Shown here in pieces: positions 46,674 to 55,605 of a stretch of 64,000 bases of DNA. The stretch is from the NCBI RefSeq assembly GCF_900239945.1, contig NZ_LT993738.1, positions 1,054,001 to 1,118,000 of the forward strand, given 5' to 3'. The stretch comes from Chlamydia serpentis. GTDB lineage: Bacteria > Chlamydiota > Chlamydiia > Chlamydiales > Chlamydiaceae. Below the pieces are notes generated by a model. That model worked only from the letters and a program-made list of their open reading frames with translations, made no database searches and was not told where the DNA came from. The position numbers and the translations under genes were made by a program. The number at the start of each line of letters is the position of its first letter. The first letter of the stretch is position 1.

Positions 46674-47714
46674 ATGGAAGCAGATATTTTAGATGGTAAA
46701 AACAAACGGGTAGAGATCAATAAAAAAGCATTGGTGAACTGTAATCAAGTCGATGTCAACCAGCTAGTCCCGATTAAGTATAAGTGGGCTTGGGAACACT
46801 ACCTTAATGGATGTGCTAATAACTGGCTACCTACTGAAGTTCCGATGGCTAGAGATATCGAATTATGGAAATCAGACGAGTTGTCAGAAGATGAGCGTAG
46901 GGTGATTTTATTAAACTTGGGATTTTTTAGTACTGCAGAGAGCCTTGTGGGGAATAACATTGTTCTTGCTATCTTTAAACATATCACTAATCCCGAAGCA
47001 AGACAGTATTTACTGCGACAGGCTTTTGAAGAAGCTGTCCATACACATACGTTCCTATATATTTGTGAATCTTTGGGTCTTGATGAAAGAGAGGTGTTCA
47101 ATGCTTATAATGAAAGAGCCTCTATTAAGGCTAAAGATGATTTTCAAATGAGGCTAACTGGGGATGTTCTTGATTCTAATTTCTCTGTGCGGTCTACAGA
47201 TGGCCTTGCACAATTTATTAAAAATTTAGTTGGGTACTACATCATTATGGAAGGAATATTCTTCTATAGTGGATTTGTAATGATTCTCTCTTTCCATAGA
47301 CAGAACAAAATGACAGGAATTGGAGAGCAATATCAATATATCCTTAGAGATGAAACGATTCATCTAAACTTTGGTATTGATCTTATCAATGGAATTAAAG
47401 AAGAAAACCCTGGAGTTTGGACTAACGAATTACAAGAAGAAATTGTAGCTCTTATTGAAGAAGCTGTTGAGCTTGAAATTGAATATGCGAAAGATTGTTT
47501 ACCTCGAGGAATCCTAGGACTCAAGTCTTCTATGTTCATAGATTACGTTCGTCATATTGCTGATCGTCGCTTAGAGAGAATTGGTCTGAAGCCTATCTAT
47601 CATGCAAGAAATCCCTTCCCTTGGATGAGCGAAACTATAGATCTCAATAAAGAAAAAAACTTTTTTGAGACTCGGGTTACCGAATACCAAACTGCTGGTA
47701 ATTTAAATTGGTAA
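46674..47714 (+). CDS. nrdB: Ribonucleoside-diphosphate reductase small subunit, class Ic
   Basis: NrdB houses the metal cofactor that starts catalysis in NrdA. The metal ligands are E89 (STAES), E120 and H123 in EEAVHTHTF, with further ligands in IMEGIFFY and [10 protein letters not shown]. The residue that is a radical tyrosine in class Ia is F127 here. This Phe and Glu89 are the hallmarks of the chlamydial class Ic enzyme with a Mn(IV)/Fe(III) cofactor. The 346-residue product ends AGNLNW, with the stop formed inside a 13-bp triple repeat. The ATG follows AGAGGAGCT, a strong ribosome-binding site. Confidence 0.97.
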   Translation: MEADILDGKNKRVEINKKALVNCNQVDVNQLVPIKYKWAWEHYLNGCANNWLPTEVPMARDIELWKSDELSEDERRVILLNLGFFSTAESLVGNNIVLAIFKHITNPEARQYLLRQAFEEAVHTHTFLYICESLGLDEREVFNAYNERASIKAKDDFQMRLTGDVLDSNFSVRSTDGLAQFIKNLVGYYIIMEGIFFYSGFVMILSFHRQNKMTGIGEQYQYILRDETIHLNFGIDLINGIKEENPGVWTNELQEEIVALIEEAVELEIEYAKDCLPRGILGLKSSMFIDYVRHIADRRLERIGLKPIYHARNPFPWMSETIDLNKEKNFFETRVTEYQTAGNLNW

Positions 47715-47735
47715 TTTAAATTGGTAATTTAAATT
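47697..47735. repeat. Three perfect 13-bp tandem repeats through the nrdB stop codon
   Basis: The unit ggtaatttaaatt occurs three times head to tail (47697-47709, 47710-47722, 47723-47735). The nrdB stop TAA at 47712-47714 is created where unit 1 joins unit 2. With a single unit the frame would continue as NLNFFFNKHS before a later stop. The unit is nearly palindromic at its core (aatttaaatt). Confidence 0.95.
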
Positions 47736-47745
47736 TTTTTTAATA

Positions 47746-47788
47746 AGCATTCTAGACGATCATCTTAAAGACGATAGTTTAGAATGTT
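47746..47788 (+). terminator. Long hairpin after nrdAB
   Basis: Bases 47746-47766 (agcattctagacgatcatct plus t) pair with 47768-47788 over about 21 positions, with two G-U pairs and about two mismatches, around a very tight loop (ttaaa). The 3' flank tcttgctc is only modestly T-rich. It may end or stabilise the nrdAB message. Confidence 0.55.
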
Positions 47789-47875
47789 TCTTGCTCATTC
47801 AATATAAGAAAGTCCTTAGAGAAAACTTCAAGAACTTCTATACTACTCTAAAGCGCATAGCATCTTTCTTGTTTT

Positions 47876-48550
47876 ATGAAACCGCAAGATTTATCCCCCC
47901 CATTTTTATGGAAAGAACGCCATCCTTGTATTCAGAGCGGGGTTTTTTATGTTCCAAAGTATTATTTTGAGCACGCTAGTTTTTCAAAAGCTTATTATGA
48001 AGATTTCTTTCAAAACTATACTTCTATAGCTTGTGAATTATGTTCTGGTAATGGTGATTGGATAATTGCTGAAGCGCAAAAAAATCCTCATATGCTTTGG
48101 ATAGCTGTAGAACAGCGCTTTGATAGGGTAAGGAAAATCTGGTCAAAAATGATGAATCATCGTGTCACAAACCTAAGAATTGTCTGCGGGACAGCGGAGA
48201 CCTTTTTCCAATACTATGTCCCTAACCAGTTTTTGCAGCGGCTTGTTGTTAATTTTCCAGATCCATGGCCAAAATCTCGCCATCGTAAACATAGACTCTT
48301 CCAGCCACAGTTTGTTCAAGAAATAGCTCGTACCCTAGAAGATTCAGCAGTTCTTACTTTGGTTACCGATGCTAAACCCTATCTTCTTGAATCTATAGCG
48401 GCCTTGCAAGCCTTCCTGACCTCAACAATCAAGACGCCTCACTATATAAAAATAACAGATAATTATGGTAACTCTTGGTTTGAAAACCTATGGCGCGCAA
48501 AAGGACAAGACATTTTTTATACGGAATTTACAAAGAAAGCTGGGATATAG
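47876..48550 (+). CDS. trmB: tRNA (guanine-N7-)-methyltransferase
   Basis: TrmB methylates G46 in tRNA variable loops using SAM. The 224-residue product has the SAM loop ACELCSGNGDWIIAEA, the VEQRFDRVRKI strand end and the family signature VVNFPDPWPKSRHRKHRLFQ, then a late NYGNSWFENLWRAKG segment. The ATG at 47876 has no clear ribosome-binding site, although it is the only ATG that keeps the conserved N-terminal region. Its last ten bases, including the stop codon, overlap the 3' end of the tRNA-Val gene on the other strand. Confidence 0.92.
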   Translation: MKPQDLSPPFLWKERHPCIQSGVFYVPKYYFEHASFSKAYYEDFFQNYTSIACELCSGNGDWIIAEAQKNPHMLWIAVEQRFDRVRKIWSKMMNHRVTNLRIVCGTAETFFQYYVPNQFLQRLVVNFPDPWPKSRHRKHRLFQPQFVQEIARTLEDSAVLTLVTDAKPYLLESIAALQAFLTSTIKTPHYIKITDNYGNSWFENLWRAKGQDIFYTEFTKKAGI

Positions 48551-48614
48551 CTGACTTGAACAGCTGACCTTCACGATGTCAACGTGACGCTCTAACCAAC
48601 TGAGCTAATACCCC
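48541..48614 (-). tRNA. tRNA-Val (anticodon GAC)
   Basis: Reading the minus strand from 48614, the cloverleaf is complete. The acceptor GGGGTAT pairs with ATATCCC (one G-U), the D arm is GCTC/GAGC and the anticodon stem TCACG/CGTGA encloses the loop TTGACAT, so the anticodon is GAC. The T arm AGCTG/CAGCT encloses TTCAAGT. The discriminator is A, the total is 74 bases, and CCA is not encoded. The T loop starts TTCAAGT where TTCGA is usual. It overlaps the last ten bases of trmB antisense. Confidence 0.93.
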
Positions 48615-48663
48615 GCCCATAATATCCTACTCACAAAATAGTATCTTTGCAATAGGCTTCTTT

Positions 48664-49251
48664 ATGTCTACATATCACATGCTATTTACGCATAATATCA
48701 TTCATATTGCACATGAAATTTTTAAAATAAAAGTGTCTCCTGGAGATACAGTGATTGATGCAACTTGTGGCAACGGTAAAGATAGCCTTATTTTAGCTCA
48801 GTTACTCCAAGGACAAGGCAAGCTCGTTGTCTACGATATCCAAAAGGAAGCTTTGAACAGTGCTCGAGTATTGTTTCAACAACACCTATCTAAACAAGAA
48901 CAAGCAGTTATTCAAATGAAAGAAGAGTCTCATGAGTATTTCACAGAGAAGGATGTTCAGCTTATCCATTATAACTTGGGCTATCTTCCTAGAGGGAATA
49001 GGGCAGTCACAACACTAGAAACAACTACAAAAACTAGCTTAGAATGTGCTTTAAAGATAGTATCCTTAGATGGACTCATTACTATTATATGTTACCCAGG
49101 GCATCCAGAGGGGGAAAAAGAGACTTTTGCTGTAGAAGGGGTAGCAAAATCTTTGGATCCTAAACAATGGCTTGTAAGCTCGTTTTATATAATTAATCGA
49201 TGCCGAGCACCTCGACTCTTTATTTTTCAACGACAGGGGACTGAGCGATAG
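48664..49251 (+). CDS. mnmM: SAM-dependent RNA methyltransferase, MnmM/YtqB type
   Basis: The 195-residue product has the SAM-binding motif [19 protein letters not shown] (residues 30-48) and the family marker [16 protein letters not shown] around 103. The later [15 protein letters not shown] segment and a C-terminal FIFQRQ strand also fit the YtqB group, formerly called putative rRNA methylases. YtqB of Bacillus was shown to make the final methyl transfer of mnm5(s2)U34 in tRNA, so a role in wobble-uridine modification is the likely job; the exact RNA target here is inferred. It overlaps the 3' end of murB by 32 bases, tail to tail. Confidence 0.82.
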   Translation: MSTYHMLFTHNIIHIAHEIFKIKVSPGDTVIDATCGNGKDSLILAQLLQGQGKLVVYDIQKEALNSARVLFQQHLSKQEQAVIQMKEESHEYFTEKDVQLIHYNLGYLPRGNRAVTTLETTTKTSLECALKIVSLDGLITIICYPGHPEGEKETFAVEGVAKSLDPKQWLVSSFYIINRCRAPRLFIFQRQGTER

Positions 49252-50134
49252 GTTGATAAGGAATAATACGGATCTCATGCTCGAGATCTATACCTCGAGT
49301 TTTTAAAGTTGATTTGATGATTTCTATCAGCTGCTTTACTTCATCAGAAGTTGCCTTTCCTGTATTGACAATGAAATTACCATGCATTGGAGAAATTTGA
49401 GCTCCTCCTATCACTAGTCCTTTTAACCCAGCTTCGTCGATAAGTCTTCCAGCAGAGATGCCTTCTGGGTTACGGAAAATACAGCCAGCAGAAGGCTGTG
49501 TGTAGGGTTGTGTGAGTAGTCGTTGTTGAAGAAGCTGTTTTGCATAGTAGGCTGACGCTTGCTTTTTTGAGAGCTGAAAAGTTGCTGACAAAATAAATTC
49601 CTGTTGTCTATGGAAGCGAGAAGATCGATAGCTTAGTTCTAACTCTTCTACGGAGTAGGAACAAAGTTTTCCTTCGGAATTAATCGTCTCAACGTTTTTC
49701 ACCACAGAAGATATATTAACCTCATTCGTTCCTGCATTCATAAAGATAGCCCCACCGACAGATCCGGGAATACCTGCAGCAAACTCTAATCCTGAATATC
49801 CTTCATAAGCAGTAGTTTTTCCTAAAGCAGAAAAGGAGAGACCAGAATAAGCTTTAATGCAGGCGTCTTCTAGAAATTTTTTTCCATAGATAGCATTATA
49901 AAGGACAAAACCATCAAAGCCGCGATCATCAAACAAACAGTTTGAGCCTTTGCCTAAAATAAGAAAGGGATAATTTATCGAATGTAAGAAGCGAATAACC
50001 TCACGAGCTTCATCAATTGTATGAACGGCTTTAAAATAATTCGCAGGCCCTCCAATCCGGAAGGTTGAGTATCTATTTAACCATACACTACGACGAACAG
50101 GAAAAGGGAAATGAATAAATCCAGATTCTTGCAT
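49220..50134 (-). CDS. murB: UDP-N-acetylenolpyruvoylglucosamine reductase
   Basis: MurB uses NADPH and FAD to finish UDP-N-acetylmuramic acid for peptidoglycan. The FAD-binding part has [24 protein letters not shown] and [22 protein letters not shown]. The substrate domain has [30 protein letters not shown] and the final [10 protein letters not shown] with the catalytic glutamate. At 304 residues with the YRSSRF element but a short middle it resembles the type II enzymes. Presence agrees with the minimal peptidoglycan ring now known in chlamydiae. nusB lies 43 bases upstream on the same strand. Confidence 0.94.
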   Translation of the reverse strand: MQESGFIHFPFPVRRSVWLNRYSTFRIGGPANYFKAVHTIDEAREVIRFLHSINYPFLILGKGSNCLFDDRGFDGFVLYNAIYGKKFLEDACIKAYSGLSFSALGKTTAYEGYSGLEFAAGIPGSVGGAIFMNAGTNEVNISSVVKNVETINSEGKLCSYSVEELELSYRSSRFHRQQEFILSATFQLSKKQASAYYAKQLLQQRLLTQPYTQPSAGCIFRNPEGISAGRLIDEAGLKGLVIGGAQISPMHGNFIVNTGKATSDEVKQLIEIIKSTLKTRGIDLEHEIRIIPYQPIAQSPVVEK

Positions 50135-50177
50135 TTGGCGGACCTCTCAGTCTAGATTAATTGGTTGAAGAGAAGTT

Positions 50178-50651
50178 TCAAGAGTTTTCATTTGGAGGTA
50201 ACTTTGTGAAAATGTCATTTAAAACTGCATGAATGAAAGGACATGCTTCTGAATAACTAAATTTTTTGACCAAACGAATTGCTTCTGCAATCAGAATCCC
50301 TCCGTTAATAGGCTGCTTATAAAGATATTCAAAGAGAGTCAAGCGTAAAACATTTTTTTCCATGAGATCTAAACTATCAAAGGGCTTGTTGTTCAGAGCA
50401 TTTTCAATAATTAAATCTAACTCGGAGGATTTTTCTAAGACTTTCTTAGTGTGATTTAAGGCTAGAAGGACGTGTTTCTGAGATACTGCAGTTTGTGACA
50501 TAAGTAGAGGCACTAAGCTTTCTTCTGTTGAAGGGGCCATATCCAGTGCATACAACATCTGCAAGATAATTTCCCGCATTTTTTGTTGAGGAAATTCTTT
50601 AGGAATCGAAATAGGGGACCCCGAAAGTTTGTCAGGACTCAATGTAGCCAT
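50178..50651 (-). CDS. nusB: Transcription antitermination factor NusB
   Basis: NusB acts with NusE (S10) at boxA to keep RNA polymerase reading through rRNA operons. The start is the ATG at 50651 (MATLSPDKLSGS); the frame extends three codons further only with a TTG. The 157-residue product is all-helical and carries MREIILQMLYALD, LMEKNVLRLTLFEYLY, ILIAEAIRLVKKFSYSEACPFIHAVLNDI, the last being the NusB C-terminal signature. It is read together with murB and diverges from infC across 384 bp. Confidence 0.88.
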   Translation of the reverse strand: MATLSPDKLSGSPISIPKEFPQQKMREIILQMLYALDMAPSTEESLVPLLMSQTAVSQKHVLLALNHTKKVLEKSSELDLIIENALNNKPFDSLDLMEKNVLRLTLFEYLYKQPINGGILIAEAIRLVKKFSYSEACPFIHAVLNDIFTKLPPNENS

Positions 50652-50860
50652 GATAAGCAACCAAAAAATAGTTAATAATACACATTTAACTGCTAAAGAG
50701 GTCCTTAGCTAAGGAGTTGTGGGAAAAAAACAAGGTTATCTACTAGAAAGTTTTAATTGCAACAAAAACTTCTTAGTTGAAAAATATACTTTGTTTTCAG
50801 AACCTACTTATTTTCTCATTTAGGGAAAGAGCTGGTAAAGATTTATTATAAAATTTTAAT

Positions 50861-50888
50861 TTGCAAAGACAACTAGGATAGTTATAAG
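50861..50888 (+). promoter_or_regulatory. Candidate promoter for the infC-rpmI-rplT-pheS operon
   Basis: TTGCAA (50861-50866), a 16-base spacer and TATAAG (50883-50888) match the sigma-70 class pattern. Transcription from about 50895 would give a leader of about 140 bases before infC. Many bacteria control this operon through a leader RNA bound by L20; I could not see a defined fold. The rest of the 384-bp gap (50652-51035) holds no coding frame that I trust. Confidence 0.5.
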
Positions 50889-51035
50889 AAAGGGATTTCC
50901 ATTGCTTTTCTTTTCCTAATACCCTAAGATAGCCTTCTTCTTGTCTAGAATGGATAAAAGATCAGATTGTCTTTTCTGGAACACACGGTGCTTTCAGACC
51001 ATAGCGATTGTCTTAACAAGAAATTGAGATAGAGT

Positions 51036-51593
51036 GTGGCATTAAATTTTAAGATTAACAGGCAAATACGAGCTCCTAAAGTTCGTCTCATCGGTTCGGC
51101 GGGAGAACAGCTAGGAATACTTGCTATCAAAGATGCTTTGGATTTGGCCCGAGAAGCGGGTCTTGATTTAGTTGAAGTGGCTTCAAATAGCGAGCCTCCT
51201 GTATGTAAGATTATGGATTACGGTAAATATCGTTATGATCTGACAAAAAAGGAGAAAGACAGCAAAAAGGCTCAACACCAGGTACGCATAAAAGAAGTTA
51301 AGCTTAAGCCTAACATAGATGAAAATGACTTTTTAACTAAGCTCAAGCAAGCGCGTACGTTTGTTGAAAAAGGAAATAAAGTAAAAATTACATGCATGTT
51401 CCGAGGTAGAGAACTAGCCTATCCAGAACATGGTTTTAAAATTGTTCAAAAAATGAGTCAGGGTTTAGAGGATATTGGTTTTGTTGAGGCGGAACCAAAG
51501 TTGGCCGGTCGTTCTCTGATCTGTGTTGTGGCTCCAGGAGCAGTGAAAACAAAGAAAAAACAGGAAAAGTCTTATGCCCAAGATGAAAAGTAA
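51036..51593 (+). CDS. infC: Translation initiation factor IF-3
   Basis: IF-3 keeps 30S subunits free and checks start codons. The 185-residue product starts at GTG (51036), with GAGATAGAG upstream, and reads [19 protein letters not shown]. The N domain has [23 protein letters not shown] and [15 protein letters not shown], the linker is lysine-rich, and the C domain has [18 protein letters not shown] and [18 protein letters not shown]. infC uses unusual start codons in many bacteria (AUU in E. coli) for self-control, so the GTG may be regulatory. It overlaps rpmI by 20 bases. Confidence 0.95.
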   Translation: MALNFKINRQIRAPKVRLIGSAGEQLGILAIKDALDLAREAGLDLVEVASNSEPPVCKIMDYGKYRYDLTKKEKDSKKAQHQVRIKEVKLKPNIDENDFLTKLKQARTFVEKGNKVKITCMFRGRELAYPEHGFKIVQKMSQGLEDIGFVEAEPKLAGRSLICVVAPGAVKTKKKQEKSYAQDEK

Positions 51594-51768
51594 TAAGTCT
51601 GTTGCAGCGCGTTTTAAATTAACAGGCTCAGGCCAGTTGAAAAGGACTCGTCCAGGAAAAAGGCATAAGTTGTCTAAAAAGTCTTCGCAAGAAAAACGTA
51701 ATTTATCTAAGCAGCCTCTTGTTGATAAGGGCCAGGTGGGTATGTATAAGCGAATGATGCTTGTTTAA
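51574..51768 (+). CDS. rpmI: 50S ribosomal protein L35
   Basis: L35 is a small basic protein of the large subunit. The 64 residues start [15 protein letters not shown] and contain the family segment [21 protein letters not shown]. The start lies inside the last codons of infC with AGGAAAAG upstream, so translation is coupled. The order infC-rpmI-rplT is conserved in most bacteria. Confidence 0.96.
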   Translation: MPKMKSNKSVAARFKLTGSGQLKRTRPGKRHKLSKKSSQEKRNLSKQPLVDKGQVGMYKRMMLV

Positions 51769-51786
51769 AGGTAGGGAATTTTAATT

Positions 51787-52152
51787 ATGGTAAGAGCAAC
51801 AGGTTCAGTAGCTTCTAGGCGTCGTCGTAAACGTATATTAAAGCAAGCTAAAGGTTTCTGGGGAGATAGAAAAGGGCATATTCGTCAAAGCCGCTCTAGT
51901 GTCATGCGTGCCATGGCATTCAATTATATGCATAGAAAAGATCGTAAAGGTGATTTTCGTAGTCTTTGGATTGCTCGTCTTAATGTTGCCTCGAGAATCC
52001 ACGGTCTATCTTATAGTCGTTTAATTAATGGATTAAAGTGCGCTAATGTTTCTCTAAATAGAAAGATGCTTTCGGAAATAGCTATTCATAATCCTGAAGG
52101 GTTTGCTGAAATTGCAAACCAAGCTAAAAAAGCTTTGGAAGCGGCAGTTTAA
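51787..52152 (+). CDS. rplT: 50S ribosomal protein L20
   Basis: L20 binds 23S rRNA early in assembly and represses its own operon in several bacteria. The 121 residues show MVRATGSVASRRRRKRILKQAKGFWGDRK, the long basic helix, then DFRSLWIARLNVASRIHGLSYS and NRKMLSEIAI. It lies 18 bases after rpmI and 14 before pheS. Length and motifs are normal. Confidence 0.97.
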   Translation: MVRATGSVASRRRRKRILKQAKGFWGDRKGHIRQSRSSVMRAMAFNYMHRKDRKGDFRSLWIARLNVASRIHGLSYSRLINGLKCANVSLNRKMLSEIAIHNPEGFAEIANQAKKALEAAV

Positions 52153-52166
52153 AGATCAGGGTTCCT

Positions 52167-53186
52167 ATGAAAATAGAAGAAGAGCTTGAGGTTGTAAAAC
52201 AGCAATTCCATTCTGAATTAGGTCAGGTGGCTTCTTCTAAAGCACTTGCAGACATTAAGGTCCGCTACTTAGGGAAAAAAGGCATTTTCCGTTGTTTTTC
52301 TGAAAAATTAAAGCAATATCCAGATAAAGCAAGGATTGGTGCTCTTATAAATGATTGTAAGACCTATATAGAGGGTTCTCTCCAAGAAAAAAGTCTTGCA
52401 ATTCTTACTCTCGAGGAAACCGAGTTATTTTCTAAAGAAAAAATAGATGTTTCCCTTCCAGGAGATTTTCAGTATCGTGGTGGCAGACATATTTTAAAAC
52501 GTATCCTTGATGATATTGTTGATGTCTTTGTTCGCTTGGGGTTCTCTGTTCGAGAGGCCCCAAATATTGAAAATGAAGCTAACAATTTTACCCTACTTAA
52601 TTTTACTGAGAATCATCCTGCAAGGCAGATGCATGACACCTTCTATTTGGATCCTAAAACAGTATTAAGAACACACACATCGAATGTGCAGGCTCGTGAA
52701 CTGAAAAAACAAAACCCACCAATTAAAGTTGTTGCTCCTGGTTTATGTTTCCGTAATGAAGATATTTCAGCACGCTCTCACATGCTTTTCCATCAGGTTG
52801 AGGCATTTTATATAGATCATAATGTAAACTTTTCAGACTTGACTGCAATTCTAAGTGCGTTTTACCATTCCTTTTTTCAAAGAAAAGTAGAGTTGCGTTT
52901 TAGGCACAGTTACTTTCCTTTTGTTGAACCAGGTATAGAAGTGGATGTCTCTTGTGAATGTCTTGACAAGGGGTGTGCTCTTTGTAAGCATACAGGATGG
53001 CTAGAAGTTGCAGGGGCAGGGATGATCCATCCACAGGTATTGCGTAATGGGGATATTGATCCTGAAATCTATTCTGGGTATGCTGTTGGTATGGGAATCG
53101 AAAGATTAGTCATGTTACAGCACGGTATCTCCGATATCCGTCTGTTCAGCGAAAATGATCAGAGGTTTTTACAACAATTCATTTAA
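52167..53186 (+). CDS. pheS: Phenylalanyl-tRNA synthetase alpha subunit
   Basis: PheS holds the class II catalytic core that charges tRNA-Phe; PheT is not in this window. The N-terminal coiled coil (residues 1-85) includes VRYLGKKGIF. The core has motif 2 in APGLCFRNEDISARSHMLFHQVE, the substrate strand PFVEPGIEVDV and motif 3 in GYAVGMGIERLVMLQHGISDIR. A cysteine-containing insert, CECLDKGCALCKHTGW, lies before the EVAGAG strand; short Cys-rich inserts here occur in the family. The 339-residue length is normal. The tRNA-Ser gene begins on the base after the stop codon. Confidence 0.96.
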   Translation: MKIEEELEVVKQQFHSELGQVASSKALADIKVRYLGKKGIFRCFSEKLKQYPDKARIGALINDCKTYIEGSLQEKSLAILTLEETELFSKEKIDVSLPGDFQYRGGRHILKRILDDIVDVFVRLGFSVREAPNIENEANNFTLLNFTENHPARQMHDTFYLDPKTVLRTHTSNVQARELKKQNPPIKVVAPGLCFRNEDISARSHMLFHQVEAFYIDHNVNFSDLTAILSAFYHSFFQRKVELRFRHSYFPFVEPGIEVDVSCECLDKGCALCKHTGWLEVAGAGMIHPQVLRNGDIDPEIYSGYAVGMGIERLVMLQHGISDIRLFSENDQRFLQQFI

Positions 53187-53271
53187 GGAAGAATGGCAGA
53201 GCGGTTTAATGCACCTGTCTTGAAAACAGGAGACCTGAAAGGGTCCGGGGGTTCGAATCCCTCTTCTTCCG
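53187..53271 (+). tRNA. tRNA-Ser (anticodon TGA)
   Basis: The acceptor GGAAGAA (53187-53193) pairs with TTCTTCC (53264-53270), followed by discriminator G. The anticodon stem CCTGT/ACAGG encloses CTTGAAA, giving anticodon TGA, which reads UCA-type serine codons. A long variable arm, as in all serine tRNAs, follows the anticodon arm, and the T loop is GTTCGAATC. Total 85 bases, CCA not encoded. It starts directly after the pheS stop, so it is probably cut from the pheS transcript. Confidence 0.96.
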
Positions 53272-53550
53272 TTTCCTTCTCATAGAAAATTTGTTAGGTT
53301 GACAGGCTTTTTAGCTAAAAACTGTTACCTGCTTATACTCAATGTTTCTATCTTTTTTGTTTTTCTTAAATTAGTTATTTTGAACGATTCGTATTTTTAT
53401 TTATTTTTAATATTTGCAAATTAACTATTTGTAACTTTCGTTTTATTTGCTTTCTCAAATTAGTTGATGATTAATTTATTTTTATAATAAATTAGAAAAA
53501 CGATCTTATAAAAAATAATTCAACTTTTTTAGTTCTCTCGAGGAGGTAGA

Positions 53551-55605
53551 ATGAAAAGGTCTCGACGTAACTTTGAGCAGGCTCTAAAAGATTTAGAAAG
53601 GCTCAAACAGATTTCCTTGTCTACCTCCGATGATTCTTATCTCAATAATCCTGCGCGTGTTAGTCAGAGAAAGCAAGCATACTCTTCTGTGATAGAAATG
53701 AAAGAAGCCTTAAAAAATGTTGAAAATTATTTACTTGAGGCTAGCTGTGTTTCTAAGAATCATGCAGATAAAGCACTTAAGGAATCAGATTTCCTAATAG
53801 CAGGTGTTCAAAACGTTTTTTCTTTTTTAGAGGGCCAAGAAGACATCTATAAATCTTTGTTGGAAGAATATTCTGAAGTTAATAGGGCCTATGATGAGGT
53901 TAAAAAAAACCTTCAACAGTCTGTTACTGACACCTCAACAAATGATAAAATTGAGGAAAGCAAAGTTCCTAAAGAACCAGAATGCTTTTTAAATAATCTT
54001 GTTGAAGTCAAAAGGGATCGTTCTTATGAACTTTTTTACCTCCTAGACGAGGAAGACAAGCGCTTTTATAACGATACACTTGTTCAGATTATCTATAAGC
54101 AAAATAAACTACATGAAACTGTACATGAAGGAGACCCCCTAACAAAAACGCTACTTTGGAATAGTGAAGAAATAAAACATATTGCTTCTTCGCTTGTTCT
54201 TGTAAACGATATGCCTTTGAGATTGTTTTATCAACGCGCTTTAAGCCATTTGGATCTTGAATCTGTAGTCAAAGTTCATAACGCAGTAATGGCTCTATTT
54301 TTTTCAAGATATGAAGCTAATGCAGTATCTAGTAATCCTAAAAAGCATAACATATTATATTTTAACGACTTTCTCTTGTTTTTGCGAGCTGCATGGAAGG
54401 ATTTAAATAACAACCCAGTCATTGATTCTCAGGAGAAAAAACAGACCCGACTTCTTGCTGCAGCTTTGAGTATGGGTGTTTTTAAGAGCAAATTAGTGTT
54501 TGAAGAAGCCTCTCGTTATCTCTATTTCAATGTTCAAAGAAACTTAGTAAATCCAGAGGGTAAGAAATCGTTTTCTCCAGGGCAGTATCTTGTAGATGCT
54601 TATGATGAGCTATACCGTCTAATTTCTAAATATCCTAATGGACCTCTTTTCAAAGCTATGGATAGAGTTCTAGAACATGAATCTAGAGTTTATGACCCTA
54701 TGATTTTAGGAATCCTGCCTAGCTTAGAAGGAACTTTGAAGTTAAATGAGAGATCTATCGATGTAATAAGATCTCCGAGTCCAGTTACACAGAGCTCTAT
54801 TTCTTATGCTAACTGTAATGAAGAATTCCTTGGATTTCTCAGTGCTGCGGCAAATTTAGGAGATGTTACTTTAGTCCTGAATATTCAAAATCGTATATCA
54901 AGAAAAGAACGTGCTCGAAGCCGTGTGATAGAAGAGGCTTTAGAACAAGAAGAATACCGTTCTTATGTTTACACCTTCTCTTTCCCAGAACCCGAGGAAC
55001 TCCTTCATAACTTAGAAAGTGTCCACGGAGACATTGAAACTTTTTCGGATTTTTTCTCTATCTTGCAAGAAGAATTTCAAAAATCAAGCTCGATTTCTTC
55101 TTTTTTTCTCACTCAAGAATTAAAAGAGTCTGTGCATGTTTTCTTAAAAGAACATCTTACTGCATTGAAGGATATCTTTTTTTCAAAGAAAAAAATTTTA
55201 TTTAAAAATGATAAGCTCTTACTTTTACATCTTCTATCCTATTTACTCGTATTTAAATTAATAGAAACTGTTAACCCCAACTCTATCTTAGTCATATCTA
55301 AAGATGGATTGGATTATGTTGCTATCTTTATTGCAGGATTTGCTTTTTTTTCTAGGGAAGCATTTTGGGATGAGCACAGTTTGAAATTATTGCTGACTAA
55401 TATTCTATCACCTACCTTGGTAGCCAGAGATCGTTTGGTGTTTGCCTCTCATATTGAACTCTTAAGTAAATTTCTAAACTGTTTAAAGAAAAACCGTCAG
55501 GGGTTCTCTAATATGAAATCTTTCTTCAATTGTGATATCGAGGCTTGGGAATTTACAGGTTATCTTAACGAACTTACTGAAGTTTCGCATAAGCATAATT
55601 TGTAA
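53551..55605 (+). CDS. Chlamydia-type conserved helical protein, function unknown
   Basis: The 684-residue product has no domain I can name; chlamydial genomes carry a hypothetical protein of this kind between pheS and the LPS permease pair. It is predominantly helical and charged, with likely coiled coil in residues 1-125 (FEQALKDLERLKQISL and LLEEYSEVNRAYDEVKKNL). There is no signal peptide or clear membrane span. A hydrophobic patch around residues 565-600 (LLLLHLLSYLLVFKL) is probably buried core. The ATG follows CGAGGAGGTAGA, a near-perfect ribosome-binding site, so it is well translated. The last 32 bases overlap the convergent permease gene. Gap 53272-53550 is AT-rich, with a lone TTGACA near 53300 but no matched -10. 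Confidence 0.8.
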   Translation: MKRSRRNFEQALKDLERLKQISLSTSDDSYLNNPARVSQRKQAYSSVIEMKEALKNVENYLLEASCVSKNHADKALKESDFLIAGVQNVFSFLEGQEDIYKSLLEEYSEVNRAYDEVKKNLQQSVTDTSTNDKIEESKVPKEPECFLNNLVEVKRDRSYELFYLLDEEDKRFYNDTLVQIIYKQNKLHETVHEGDPLTKTLLWNSEEIKHIASSLVLVNDMPLRLFYQRALSHLDLESVVKVHNAVMALFFSRYEANAVSSNPKKHNILYFNDFLLFLRAAWKDLNNNPVIDSQEKKQTRLLAAALSMGVFKSKLVFEEASRYLYFNVQRNLVNPEGKKSFSPGQYLVDAYDELYRLISKYPNGPLFKAMDRVLEHESRVYDPMILGILPSLEGTLKLNERSIDVIRSPSPVTQSSISYANCNEEFLGFLSAAANLGDVTLVLNIQNRISRKERARSRVIEEALEQEEYRSYVYTFSFPEPEELLHNLESVHGDIETFSDFFSILQEEFQKSSSISSFFLTQELKESVHVFLKEHLTALKDIFFSKKKILFKNDKLLLLHLLSYLLVFKLIETVNPNSILVISKDGLDYVAIFIAGFAFFSREAFWDEHSLKLLLTNILSPTLVARDRLVFASHIELLSKFLNCLKKNRQGFSNMKSFFNCDIEAWEFTGYLNELTEVSHKHNL

